Source: Erysipelotrichaceae bacterium (GTDB taxonomy: Bacteria; Bacillota_I; Bacilli_A; Erysipelotrichales; Erysipelotrichaceae). Taken from it: DNA of 29,880 nucleotides. Below the pieces are notes generated by a model that worked only from the letters and a program-made list of their open reading frames with translations, was not told the origin of the DNA and did not search any database. Below are positions 22,199 through 29,880 of this stretch, one piece after another. Each line of letters opens with the position of its first letter. The stretch's first letter is position 1. The DNA is taken from assembly GCA_003520745.1 (NCBI GenBank), contig DOUE01000001.1:51175-81054 (forward strand), given 5' to 3'. Made by a program: the position numbers and the translations under genes.

Positions 22199-23358
22199 GA
22201 AATCGTTTTTTAGCCGAAACCTATCGTCGCCAAACGACCAATGCCTTGGGGAGCGCGGCCAAGAAGATCGGGGATCCGGAATTGATCAACCTGAGCATCG
22301 GGGATCCGGATTTCGTCACCCCTCAGGAAATCATCGACGAGGCGTTCATCCAGGCCGGTCAAGGGCATACCAAATACACCAAGCCTTCGGGGGATCCGCA
22401 GTTGGTTACGGCGATCCGGGGGTTTTTGAAAGAGGAATACCAGGCGCACATCGAACAGGATGAAATCATGGTGACCGTCGGGGCGTGCCATGCCATGTAT
22501 GTGGCGATGAGTGCGATCCTGGATGAAGGGGACGAAGTGATCGTCCCGGATCCGTACTTCGTCCCGTACTATGATCAGGTCACGATGGCGGGAGGGAAGT
22601 TCGTCCCGCTTGAAACAAACTTCGAAGAGGGGTTCCAACTGGATTTGGAGGCTCTGGAAAAGAAGATCTCATCTCGGACGAAAGCGATCTTGATCAACAG
22701 CCCAAACAATCCGACCGGGGCGGTGTATGACCGAACCACGCTTGAAAAACTCGGAAAGATTGCACAGAAACATTCGATCATCGTCTTGTCGGACGAAGTC
22801 TATGAGGCCATTTCGTTTGGGCAGAAACATGTTTCCGTCCTTGAAATCGCCGATCTGAAAGACCGCAGTATCGTCTTCGGGAGTTTCTCTAAATCCTATG
22901 CGATGACGGGATGGCGGATCGGATATGCGATCGCGCCGGAATATGTCATCTCGACCATGGTCCATATCAACGAGTCGATCTGCTTCTCGGCTCCGTCGAT
23001 TTCCCAACGTGCCGCGCTATCCGCATTGCGTCAGCGCCATGCACTCCAACCGTCGCTTGTGGCGGCGTTTGAAGAGCGGATGGTCTATGGATATCGGCGG
23101 ATCGTAGCGACGGGCATACTGGACGTATTACGTCCGAAAGGCGGAATCTATCTCTTCGTCGACATCCGTAAAACCAAACTGGGCAGCGAAGTCTTCGCTG
23201 CACGACTTCTTGAGGAAAAGAAAGTGCTGGTTCTTCCGGGCAACGTGTTCGGGGAAGCGGGGGAAGGGTTTGTGCGGATCGCCGTGACCGTCGATCTGGA
23301 GAAACTGAAGATCGCGTTTGACCGCATCGAAGAGTTCATTAAAACGACCGGGGATTGA
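22195..23358 (+). CDS. Class I/II PLP-dependent aminotransferase
   Basis: A 387-residue fold-type-I aminotransferase. Visible motifs are SIGDPDFVTP, the substrate-loop NSPNNPTGAVYD, the PLP-binding LSDEVYEAI, and the Schiff-base lysine Lys233 in FGSFSKSYAMTGWRIGY. A C-terminal arginine region follows in GEGFVRIAV. It transfers an amino group between an amino acid and a 2-oxo acid; aspartate, alanine or aromatic specificity cannot be decided. The ATG lies in the larA stop codon, so both are made from one message. They may link a 2-hydroxy acid, its 2-oxo acid and an amino acid. Its stop is in the loop of a bidirectional terminator. Confidence 0.92.
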   Translation: MRNRFLAETYRRQTTNALGSAAKKIGDPELINLSIGDPDFVTPQEIIDEAFIQAGQGHTKYTKPSGDPQLVTAIRGFLKEEYQAHIEQDEIMVTVGACHAMYVAMSAILDEGDEVIVPDPYFVPYYDQVTMAGGKFVPLETNFEEGFQLDLEALEKKISSRTKAILINSPNNPTGAVYDRTTLEKLGKIAQKHSIIVLSDEVYEAISFGQKHVSVLEIADLKDRSIVFGSFSKSYAMTGWRIGYAIAPEYVISTMVHINESICFSAPSISQRAALSALRQRHALQPSLVAAFEERMVYGYRRIVATGILDVLRPKGGIYLFVDIRKTKLGSEVFAARLLEEKKVLVLPGNVFGEAGEGFVRIAVTVDLEKLKIAFDRIEEFIKTTGD

Positions 23359-23370
23359 CCCGGTCGTTTT
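23341..23370. terminator. Bidirectional terminator between the aminotransferase and citrate synthase genes
   Basis: AAAACGACCGGG and CCCGGTCGTTTT form a perfect 12-bp stem with a GATTGA loop. The plus-strand TGA stop lies in the loop, and the minus-strand stop starts at the last base of the stem. Four T follow on each strand. Confidence 0.9.
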
Positions 23371-24722
23371 CATCTTTCGTGTAAAGGGATATACGGTGTT
23401 TCATCACCCAAGGTGACATAGGCGGGACGCATGATCTTCTCATCCAGGATCTGTTCGAGTCGATGGGCGGACCATCCTGCGATGCGAGAAATCGCGAAAA
23501 GCGGGGTGTAGAGTTCTTCCGGGATGCCCAAGGTATCCAACACGAAGCCCGCATAGAGGTCCACGTTGGCCGCCATCTTGTTATCGTTCTTGACCTTGGC
23601 GTTGAGAAGTTCGCAACCCACACGCTCGATGGCGGCGATGAGTCGGAATTCTTTCATATTCCCGGCTGTTTCCGCGAGTTCCTTCGCCTTGTCTTTCAAG
23701 ATGATCGCACGCGGGTCGGATAAGGTGTAGACCGCATGTCCCAACCCATAGATCAGACCTTTCTTATCGAAGGTCTTCTTTTCCATAATCAGCTTCAGGT
23801 AGTTTCTTAGCTGTTCTTCATCGCCGTAGTCCGTCACGTTCTTCTTGATGTCGTCGACCATCTCGGCGACGACCCGGTTGGCTCCGCCGTGCTTGGGACC
23901 TTTCAAGGATCCGATCGCCGTGGCGATGGCGGAATAGGTATCCGTACCGGTCGATGAAACCACGTGCGTGGCGAAGGAAGAGTTGTTCCCCCCGCCGTGC
24001 TCGGCCATCAATACCATCAGGAGGTCCAGCAATTCCACTTCTTTCTGCGTATATTTCCCGTCGGGGCGGATCAGGTAGAGGAAGTTCTCCGCTGTGCCCA
24101 CACCGGGTTTGGGCGTATGGATGATCAATGATTCATGGTCGAAGTAATGACGCTTGGAAGCGTAGCTGTAGGCGGCCATGAGGGGGAGTTTGGCGATCAA
24201 GTCGATCGACTGGCGAAGAACGTTGTCGACGGAAATGTCGTCGGGGTTCTTATCGTAGGAATACAGGGTCAACACCGTGCGTTGAAGTTTGTTCATGATG
24301 TTGGGGGCGGGGATTTTGAGGATGACGTCTTCTTTGTATCCCCGTGGCAAGGTCCGGCATTCTTCCAGCATCTGCCGAAAGTCTTCCAACTCTTCTTCAT
24401 TGGGCAACACTCCGAATAAAAGAAGATAGACGGTTTCTTCGAAACCCGTCCGTTTCTCGGATTGGAAGCCTTTCACGATATCGAACAGGTTGATCCCGCG
24501 ATAATACAAGCGACCTTCGCAGGGTACTTTCACCCCGTCGATTTTTTCATAACCGATGACGGCGCCGACTTTCGTAATGCCGACCAACACCCCGGTCCCG
24601 TTGGCGTTGCGTAGACCGCGCTTTACGTTATGGAATTCATAGAGCTCGGGGTCGATCCGACCGTTCTCCTTGATGCGTTGTGCCAACGCATGGATCTTAT
24701 CATCCAACCGTTTTTTGACCAT
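23370..24722 (-). CDS. gltA: Citrate synthase
   Basis: A 450-residue citrate synthase that condenses acetyl-CoA and oxaloacetate to citrate. Catalytic residues are visible: His242 in AEHGGGNNSSF, His329 in YGLGHAVY and Asp388 in NVDLYAGFV. The N-terminal ~50-residue extension with RGLRNANGTGVLVGITKVG is seen in a Gram-positive and archaeal-like branch that is longer than the 370-residue short form. AAAGGA precedes the ATG. It overlaps the icd gene by 23 bases and is the last gene of the acn-icd-gltA operon. It ends in the shared terminator. Confidence 0.95.
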   Translation of the reverse strand: MVKKRLDDKIHALAQRIKENGRIDPELYEFHNVKRGLRNANGTGVLVGITKVGAVIGYEKIDGVKVPCEGRLYYRGINLFDIVKGFQSEKRTGFEETVYLLLFGVLPNEEELEDFRQMLEECRTLPRGYKEDVILKIPAPNIMNKLQRTVLTLYSYDKNPDDISVDNVLRQSIDLIAKLPLMAAYSYASKRHYFDHESLIIHTPKPGVGTAENFLYLIRPDGKYTQKEVELLDLLMVLMAEHGGGNNSSFATHVVSSTGTDTYSAIATAIGSLKGPKHGGANRVVAEMVDDIKKNVTDYGDEEQLRNYLKLIMEKKTFDKKGLIYGLGHAVYTLSDPRAIILKDKAKELAETAGNMKEFRLIAAIERVGCELLNAKVKNDNKMAANVDLYAGFVLDTLGIPEELYTPLFAISRIAGWSAHRLEQILDEKIMRPAYVTLGDETPYIPLHER

Positions 24723-25737
24723 ATGCGTTTCCTTTCAATTCATCCATCGCCTGGATGATTTTCAAGCCGATTGCCGTGCTGCCCAGACTTCCTCCCAGAT
24801 CGACGGTGAAGTTCGCCGGATCACGATAGACCGTGTCGACGGCCTCTTCGATCCAAGCGGCTTCCTTCGTATGTCCGAGATGTCGCAGCATCATGGCGGA
24901 GGTGAGGATTAAGGCGGTCGGATTGGCGATGCCTTTCCCCGCGATGTCGGGGGCGGACCCGTGGACCGCCTCGAAGATCGCCATGTCCTTGCCCAGATTG
25001 GCACCCGGGACAAACCCCAAGCCGCCCACCAAGCCGGCGCAAAGGTCGGACAAGATGTCGCCGTAGAGGTTCTCGGTGACGATGACGTCGAAGGTCTCCG
25101 GTTTCACCACCAGCTGCATGCACATGTTGTCGACCAGGATTTCCTGCAGTTTGATTGTCGGATAATCCTTGGCGACATCGCGTGCCACGTCCAAAAACAA
25201 ACCGTCGCTCAGTTTCATGATGTTCGCCTTGGTGACGACCGTCACCTTGGGTCGTTGGTGCAAAAGCGCATACTCGAACGCCGCGACGCAGATGCGCCGG
25301 CTGTTGGCGCGCGTGATCACCTTGATGCTGCGCATTTCATCGGGCGAGACTTCCTCTTCCAAACCCATGTATAAATCTTCCGTGTTTTCACGGAAAATCG
25401 TCAGGTCGACGTTTGAGAACTTCGAAGATACGACACCGATCGATTTGACCGGGCGGACGCAGGCGAACAGATCGTATTTCTTACGCAGGGCGACGTTGAT
25501 GCTGCGAAACCCCTTGCCGATGGGCGTGGTGATCGGCCCCTTCAGAGCGATGCGGTTGCGCTCGATGCTTTCATAGACGGAAGCGGGGACCAATTCACCG
25601 ACTCTTTCGAAAACATGCATGCCGGCTTCCTGCACTTCCCACTCGATCTTCACGCCGGTCGCGGCGACCACGTCTTTCATGACAGCGGTGACTTCGGGAC
25701 CGATTCCGTCCCCAGGGATCAAGGTGACCCTAGTCAT
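24700..25737 (-). CDS. icd: Isocitrate dehydrogenase, probably NAD-dependent
   Basis: A 345-residue beta-decarboxylating dehydrogenase. LIPGDGIGPEV is the N-terminal signature. RENTEDLYMG binds the substrate, and ENLYGDILSDLCAGLVGGLGF and HGSAPDIAGKGIANP (His259, Asp264-Ile265) are the active-site and cofactor segments. In this family Asp-Ile at the latter site goes with NAD, whereas NADP enzymes carry Lys-Tyr. Position between aconitase and citrate synthase supports isocitrate over 3-isopropylmalate or homoisocitrate as substrate. AGGAG lies 6 bases before the ATG, which overlaps the aconitase end by 8 bases. Confidence 0.9.
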   Translation of the reverse strand: MTRVTLIPGDGIGPEVTAVMKDVVAATGVKIEWEVQEAGMHVFERVGELVPASVYESIERNRIALKGPITTPIGKGFRSINVALRKKYDLFACVRPVKSIGVVSSKFSNVDLTIFRENTEDLYMGLEEEVSPDEMRSIKVITRANSRRICVAAFEYALLHQRPKVTVVTKANIMKLSDGLFLDVARDVAKDYPTIKLQEILVDNMCMQLVVKPETFDVIVTENLYGDILSDLCAGLVGGLGFVPGANLGKDMAIFEAVHGSAPDIAGKGIANPTALILTSAMMLRHLGHTKEAAWIEEAVDTVYRDPANFTVDLGGSLGSTAIGLKIIQAMDELKGNAYGQKTVG

Positions 25738-27673
25738 GTTTGTCTCCTAGATCCAGCGCCATGACATAGTTGAGGTAACCGCCGCCCAACAGGACTTCCT
25801 TTTCTCGGTCGGATCCGTTGAACGACACTTCGAAGACCGTGTTTTTCGTCGTGTTCTTGATCTGGATCGCCCGGTCTTCCTGGATCGAGCGCGCCACGTC
25901 GTCCAGCACCAATACGTCGTCTTGGTCGATGGCGTCATAGTCGAGCGGGTTTTTGAACGATAAGGGGAGGATCCCCGTGTTGATCAAGTTGGCGCGATGG
26001 ATGCGTGCGAAATTCTTCGCGATGACGGCGCGTACCCCCAGATACAAGGGGACCAGGGCGGCGTGTTCGCGCGACGACCCTTGGCCGTAGTTCTCGCCGG
26101 CGACGATGAACCCGCCGTCCATCCGTTTCGCATCGTCATGGAAGGATTCTGTCACGGTGGTGAAACAATGTTTCGCCAGGTAGGGGATATTGGAACGATA
26201 CGGAAGCAGACGTGCATGCGAGGGCACGATGTCGTCGGTCGTGATGTTGTTGGGTACTTTGAGGAGGACGGTCTTGGTGAGGGGTCCTTCGACCTTCTTC
26301 GCCAAGGGGAAAGGATGGATGTTGGGACCCATGATCGCGTCGCAGTGAAGCTTGAGCGGATCCGGATACACGAAATAACTTTCGATGGTCCCATAGGTGA
26401 TCGGTTCGATGACGCTAAGGTCTTCGGTCAGCTTCGACGGATCGCTGATGACCCCGGTGATGGCGCTGTAGGCGCAGGTTTCGGGGGAAGCGAGGTAGAC
26501 TTGCGCGTCGGCGGTGCCGGATCGCCCTTTGAAGTTCCGGTTGAAACTACGCAAAGAAACGGCACCGGATTTCGGTGCTTGCCCCATGCCGATGCAAGGC
26601 CCGCAACCCGATTCCAAAATACGGGCGCCTGCGTTGATCATCGTCGTCAACGCCCCGTTTTCGCTTAAGAGCCTCAGGATGTTCGCGGATCCCGGTGAAA
26701 TGACCAGGCTGACATCCGGATGGACCTGTTTGCCTTTTAGAATCGACGCCACCTTCATCATGTCCGAGTAGGAAGAGTTCGTACAGCTCCCGATCGCCAC
26801 TTGGTCGACCTTGATCCCGACGACCTCGCTCACTTCCACCACGTTGTCGGGGGAGTGCGGCTTGGCGACCATCGGATACACCCGACTCAGATCAATCGTT
26901 AAGGTTTCATCATACATCGCATCTTCATCCGCACTCATCGGGGTATAATCCTGGGCACGGTTTTGTTTGGTTAAATAGACCAGGGTATTCTCATCGCTGG
27001 GGAAGATCGACGTCGTCGCGCCGAGTTCGGCACCCATGTTGCAGATGGTCGCACGATCGGTGACACTCAGGTATTTCAGCGCTTCGCCGCCGTATTCCAG
27101 GATGAAGCCGATGCCGCCCTTGACGGAGCGTGCTTGTAGAACCTTGAGAATGATGTCTTTGCCATTCAGGAAAGGAGCGGGCTTTCCGATGAGATTCACT
27201 TTGCAGACTTTCGGTACGGTTAGGAAATACAAGCCTTTCGCCATTCCGACCGCCACGTCCAAACCGCCGGCTCCGATCGCAAGCGATCCTAACCCGCCGC
27301 AGGTCGGGGTATGGCTGTCCGATCCGATCAGAATCGCACCGGGTTTGGCGAATCGTTCGAGTTGGACCTGATGGCAGATGCCGCCTCCCGGTTTACTATA
27401 GACGATGCCATAACGGGCGGCGACGCTCTTGATGAACTCATGGTCGTCGGCGTTCTCGAAGCCCGCCTGAAGCATGTTATGATCGATGTAGGCGACGGAA
27501 AGATCCGTTTTGATTTCCTTGGGATCCATCGCCAACAATTGCAGGTAAACCATGGTGCCGGTGGAATCCTGGGTCAAGGTCTGGTTCACGCGCACCGCAA
27601 CTTCCTGTCCCGGGACCACCTCGCCCCGCAACAGATTGTTTTCAATGATTTTATACGCTAAGGATTTGCCCAT
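25730..27673 (-). CDS. acnA: Aconitate hydratase
   Basis: A 647-residue aconitase of the shorter bacterial/mitochondrial-like type that isomerises citrate to isocitrate with a 4Fe-4S cluster. Cluster ligands are Cys297 (GSCTNSS), Cys357 and Cys360 (SGCGPCIGMG). The C-terminal swivel domain contains GENYGQGSSREHAALVPLYLGVRAVIAKNFARIHRANLIN. I place the start at ATG 27673 (MGKSLAYKII), where the aconitase homology begins; the longer frame to 27748 reads through the promoter. The ribosome binding site is weak (GCGAGTGCGAC), which is odd for an operon head. The gene leads the acn-icd-gltA unit supplying 2-oxoglutarate. Confidence 0.93.
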   Translation of the reverse strand: MGKSLAYKIIENNLLRGEVVPGQEVAVRVNQTLTQDSTGTMVYLQLLAMDPKEIKTDLSVAYIDHNMLQAGFENADDHEFIKSVAARYGIVYSKPGGGICHQVQLERFAKPGAILIGSDSHTPTCGGLGSLAIGAGGLDVAVGMAKGLYFLTVPKVCKVNLIGKPAPFLNGKDIILKVLQARSVKGGIGFILEYGGEALKYLSVTDRATICNMGAELGATTSIFPSDENTLVYLTKQNRAQDYTPMSADEDAMYDETLTIDLSRVYPMVAKPHSPDNVVEVSEVVGIKVDQVAIGSCTNSSYSDMMKVASILKGKQVHPDVSLVISPGSANILRLLSENGALTTMINAGARILESGCGPCIGMGQAPKSGAVSLRSFNRNFKGRSGTADAQVYLASPETCAYSAITGVISDPSKLTEDLSVIEPITYGTIESYFVYPDPLKLHCDAIMGPNIHPFPLAKKVEGPLTKTVLLKVPNNITTDDIVPSHARLLPYRSNIPYLAKHCFTTVTESFHDDAKRMDGGFIVAGENYGQGSSREHAALVPLYLGVRAVIAKNFARIHRANLINTGILPLSFKNPLDYDAIDQDDVLVLDDVARSIQEDRAIQIKNTTKNTVFEVSFNGSDREKEVLLGGGYLNYVMALDLGDKHD

Positions 27674-27719
27674 GTCGCACTCGCTTTCTTCCGAAAAAGA
27701 ACGGATTAAAATATCTCTT

Positions 27720-27748
27720 ATTGTACTTGAAACAAGCATGTAAATCAA
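27720..27748 (-). promoter_or_regulatory. Promoter of the acn-icd-gltA operon
   Basis: On the minus strand TTGATT and TACAAT are 17 bases apart. Three TGTAA copies (plus strand 27739, 27749, 27757) overlap and precede the -35 box and may bind a regulator. Confidence 0.65.
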
Positions 27749-27845
27749 TGTAAACGTGTAAGCGAAAAGAAAGAGAGTTTTTTCTTTTGCATTCTCCTTT
27801 TATTAACCAATGGATTGTTCGGAAAATTCGGGTGTGACAATGAAA
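27749..27845 (-). other. Gap between the acn promoter and the alpha/beta hydrolase gene
   Basis: This A/T-rich stretch separates two minus-strand genes. I find no clear terminator for the alpha/beta hydrolase. There is an AAGGAG before a 15-codon frame at about 27779, but the spacing is too short for it to be a credible gene. Confidence 0.4.
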
Positions 27846-28637
27846 TCAGCGATGGAAATCGTCGAGAAACTTGCGTAACATCCGGTTGAAAATCTTCGGT
27901 TGGTCCAAATTCGCGACGTGTCCGGCCTGGGGGATGTCGCCATAGGTGCTTCGATCCGAAATGTCGCATAGGCGCATCGATGACTCGCGTATGGCCGGGA
28001 AGTCCTCTTCACCGCAGAGAATCAGCAAAGGAAGCCGGCTTATCTTTTTCTGGCCATTGAATAAAGGACGCAAGTCCTGCATCCAACTGAACGTCGATCG
28101 TTTGAAAGATTTCGTGCCTTCCTTGAATACCTTCCTTCCCAAGGGGGAAATGGCCGCTTCGTCGCTGATCCTCTCCCTGAACCGGGCAAAGTCAAAAAGG
28201 AGGGTCCAACCACGAAATGCATCAAGTCGCCAGAGTCTCGCATCCCCGGGGTAACCATGATGGATCGAGTAGGTGCCGATACAAGTGAGTGAGTCGATGT
28301 ACTTCGGGTATCGTTGCGCCAACGATTGCGCCATGATCGCCCCCAAAGAAACCCCGATCAGATGGACCCGTCGGATCCCTTCGCTTTCAAGCAGACGGAT
28401 CAGTTGGTTCGGATAGTCGGCCAAACCGATGTCGTTGTGTTTCACATGACTCTTCCCATGACCCGGCATATCGACCGCCACGATCCGATAATCATCGGCG
28501 AACGCTTCGAACTGAGAAATGAAAATGGAGGAATCCGTGAATTCCGCATGCAGAAACAACAAGGTTTCTTCCTTGTATCCGGATGAAATCAAATAGTGAA
28601 GGGAACTCTCTTTGGTTTCGAAGGTTTTCGCGATCAT
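27846..28637 (-). CDS. Alpha/beta-fold hydrolase
   Basis: A 263-residue alpha/beta hydrolase. The catalytic triad is Ser97 in the nucleophile elbow GVSLGA, Asp212 in ILCGEEDFP and His240 in AGHVANLDQP. The oxyanion segment FLHAEFTDSS and DMPGHGKS are typical of esterase or carboxylester-lyase relatives. There is no signal peptide. I start at ATG 28637 because AAGGAG stands 6 bases before it; a longer frame to 28916 would run through the deoC promoter region and shows no homology. The substrate is unknown. It stands alone between two promoters regions. Confidence 0.85.
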   Translation of the reverse strand: MIAKTFETKESSLHYLISSGYKEETLLFLHAEFTDSSIFISQFEAFADDYRIVAVDMPGHGKSHVKHNDIGLADYPNQLIRLLESEGIRRVHLIGVSLGAIMAQSLAQRYPKYIDSLTCIGTYSIHHGYPGDARLWRLDAFRGWTLLFDFARFRERISDEAAISPLGRKVFKEGTKSFKRSTFSWMQDLRPLFNGQKKISRLPLLILCGEEDFPAIRESSMRLCDISDRSTYGDIPQAGHVANLDQPKIFNRMLRKFLDDFHR

Positions 28638-28890
28638 ACAAAACTCCTTACGCTTATCGTAACCAAAAGATGGCAGGGTTACATCGTGTTTCGGATAAGA
28701 TTGCGTTAAGGAAGGATGAATCGCACTTTTTTCGCAATAGGCAAAGTCCAAGTCTCCATCGGGTTTCTTGTTCATCGTAATAGAATCTACGAATGTCCTA
28801 AAACGTGCGTCGAAGGAAGCGATTTTGAAAGATTCTGTTCGTAAATGCCGGATTTCGCGATACAATGAAGATAGATTCAAGGAGGTAGTT
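28638..28890. other. Divergent intergenic region between the hydrolase and deoC genes
   Basis: This 253-base region is the longest gene-free stretch. It carries the ribosome binding site of the minus-strand hydrolase at one end and the deoC promoter at the other. No clear minus-strand promoter or RNA structure could be recognised. Confidence 0.5.
28838..28866 (+). promoter_or_regulatory. deoC promoter
   Basis: TTCGTA and TACAAT are 17 bases apart, 24 bases before the deoC ATG. The same weak TTCGTA -35 sequence is used upstream of larA. Confidence 0.5.
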
Positions 28891-29577
28891 ATGTCCATCC
28901 TGAAGCAGCCGATCAACCGCTATTTCGACCATACCATCCTCAAGCCGTTCGCGACGAAGGAAGAAATCCTGAAGATCGCGGAAGAATGCAAAACCCATCA
29001 TTTCGCGATGATCGCGATCAACTCCTATCCGGTGAAAATCTGCCATGAATACCTCAAGGATACCGACGTGCATGTCGGGGCGGCCATCGGTTTTCCGCTA
29101 GGTCAAACCACCGTCGAATGCAAGGTGTTCGAGACCTTGGATGCGATCAAGAACGGGGCCGACGAGATCGACTATGTCCTCAACATCGGCGAGGTGAAGG
29201 CGGGTAATTTCGCCTACATCGAAGAAGAGATGATACGGATCGTCCACGCGTGCCGCAAACACAACACGCTGGTCAAGGTGATCTTCGAGAACGCCTATCT
29301 GACCAAGGAAGAAATCGTGCGTTGCGCGGAGATCGCGAAGAAAGTCAAACCCGACTTCATCAAGACATCGACCGGATTCGCCCCCAGCGGAGCGACCGTC
29401 GAGGATGTGAAGCTGATGAAGCAAACGGTCGGCGATGAGGTGAGTGTCAAAGCGGCTGGCGGGATCCGCGATTTGGATACGTTCTTGGCGATGGTCGACG
29501 CGGGGGCAGAGCGCATCGGTTCATCCTCGAGCGTCAAGATTCTGGAAGAATACAGGCAGCGATTCGGCAGTGTGTAA
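28891..29577 (+). CDS. deoC: Deoxyribose-phosphate aldolase
   Basis: A 228-residue class I aldolase that splits 2-deoxyribose 5-phosphate into glyceraldehyde 3-phosphate and acetaldehyde in deoxynucleoside breakdown. The Schiff-base lysine is Lys158 in DFIKTSTGFAPSGAT, the helper lysine is Lys187 in VKAAGGIRD, and Asp94 in DEIDYVLNIG completes the catalytic set. Length is typical of the bacterial short form. AAGGAGG precedes ATG 28891; an in-frame ATG at 28768 would add 41 residues with no homology. No deoxynucleoside transporter, phosphorylase or deoR gene is in the window. The acetaldehyde it makes is one possible substrate of an aldehyde oxidoreductase such as the one at 158. Confidence 0.95.
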   Translation: MSILKQPINRYFDHTILKPFATKEEILKIAEECKTHHFAMIAINSYPVKICHEYLKDTDVHVGAAIGFPLGQTTVECKVFETLDAIKNGADEIDYVLNIGEVKAGNFAYIEEEMIRIVHACRKHNTLVKVIFENAYLTKEEIVRCAEIAKKVKPDFIKTSTGFAPSGATVEDVKLMKQTVGDEVSVKAAGGIRDLDTFLAMVDAGAERIGSSSSVKILEEYRQRFGSV

Positions 29578-29586
29578 ATTCTGAAC

Positions 29587-29643
29587 TTTGTCGGGGAAAG
29601 ACAAATAAAGAAAACGAAAGGGGACTTACCTTAAAAAGGTAAG
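29587..29643 (+). promoter_or_regulatory. Two hairpins in the leader of the next gene
   Basis: TTTGTC/GACAAA (29587-29605) and a perfect 8-bp stem CTTACCTT-AAA-AAGGTAAG (29625-29643) lie between deoC and the following start codon. Neither has a T-run. The second hairpin holds part of the AAGGG ribosome binding site (29641-29645) in its 3' arm, so it could limit translation. Confidence 0.5.
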
Positions 29644-29654
29644 GGAAAAAAACA

Positions 29655-29880
29655 ATGAAATATCTTAAGGCGGCGTTCGATTTTTTAGTCAAGCATTGGA
29701 TCGTTTTGGTTCCGATCTTCGTAGCGACGTTCATCCCGGCGTTGTTGGTACGCCCAAGCGCGGGGAACCTGCGCGAAGTCTGGCAGGAATTCAATCTGAA
29801 TCGAGAATTCTATGTAGCCAATACGGAAGCGTTTCAGGCATTGATCACAAGCGCCAGAACCGGTACGAATTCCGGAGGTC
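29655..29880 (+). CDS. N-terminal part of an unidentified membrane protein
   Basis: The reading frame starts at ATG 29655 after AAGGG and runs off the right edge after 75 codons. Residues 12-32 (LVKHWIVLVPIFVATFIPAL) form a membrane segment or uncleaved signal anchor; the following part is hydrophilic (LREVWQEFNLNREFYVANTEAFQALI). The start resembles that of polytopic membrane proteins of unknown function, but too little is present to name a family. It lies 77 bases behind deoC in the same direction. Confidence 0.7.
   Translation, partial: MKYLKAAFDFLVKHWIVLVPIFVATFIPALLVRPSAGNLREVWQEFNLNREFYVANTEAFQALITSARTGTNSGG

Noticed and set aside
27700..27725. A CcpC-like ATAA-N7-TTAT site downstream of the acn promoter
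   Set aside because: The sequence reads ATAA-N7-TTTA, which does not match the second half-site.
27745..27800. A 15-codon minus-strand frame preceded by AAGGAG
   Set aside because: The ribosome binding site is only about one base from the ATG, and the frame has no recognisable features.

Overview
The window looks like chromosomal DNA of a Gram-positive-type bacterium, most likely a Bacillota (Firmicutes) lineage. The evidence is strong AGGAGG-like ribosome binding sites, a lipoprotein-type phosphate-binding protein, a mannose-class PTS, HxlR and RpiR regulators, and compact hairpin-plus-U-tract terminators. TGA is used as a normal stop codon, so the mycoplasma code does not apply. Base composition is moderate and codons favour G/C in third position. 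I see no integrase, transposase, phage, CRISPR, tRNA or rRNA. No gene-free stretch exceeds about 255 bases.

Layout, left to right. (1) 1-2373: the end of an unknown gene, an aldehyde:ferredoxin-oxidoreductase-type tungstoenzyme, and an overlapping MoaD/ThiS-like protein. (2) 2504-3322: a HAD phosphatase. (3) 3448-6210: pstS-pstC-pstA, a phosphate importer lacking its ATPase gene at this site, preceded by PhoP-box-like repeats. (4) 6237-7768: DUF1801 and HxlR genes on the minus strand and a zinc-ribbon protein on the plus strand. (5) 7872-9360: a SixA-type phosphohistidine phosphatase overlapping a CHAD-domain (polyphosphate-binding) protein. (6) 9486-10361: a second HAD phosphatase. (7) 10363-11454: two divergent small membrane proteins.

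(8) 11454-20795 is the most distinctive part. It holds a SIS protein, a NagA-type deacetylase, a membrane protein with M28-peptidase-like motifs, an RpiR regulator, mannose-family PTS IIB-IIC-IID, a second SIS protein, a cytoplasmic neutral-ceramidase-like hydrolase, PTS IIA and an S12 serine hydrolase. Together these look like an uptake and catabolic locus for an N-acylated or otherwise modified amino sugar. No GlcN-6-P deaminase (NagB), kinase or aldolase gene is present, so the substrate is not settled.

(9) 20906-23358: a LarA-type nickel-pincer racemase overlapping a class I aminotransferase, behind a promoter with two palindromes. (10) 23370-27673, minus strand: acn-icd-citrate synthase with overlapping reading frames, the oxidative arm from citrate to 2-oxoglutarate. 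(11) 27846-29880: an alpha/beta hydrolase (minus), deoC (plus) and the start of a membrane protein whose leader contains a strong hairpin.

Three convergent gene pairs share short bidirectional hairpins lying on or beside their stop codons, and many same-strand neighbours overlap by 1-23 bases. The genome is therefore compact. Start codons were chosen from ribosome binding sites and family alignment, so several differ from the longest open frame.
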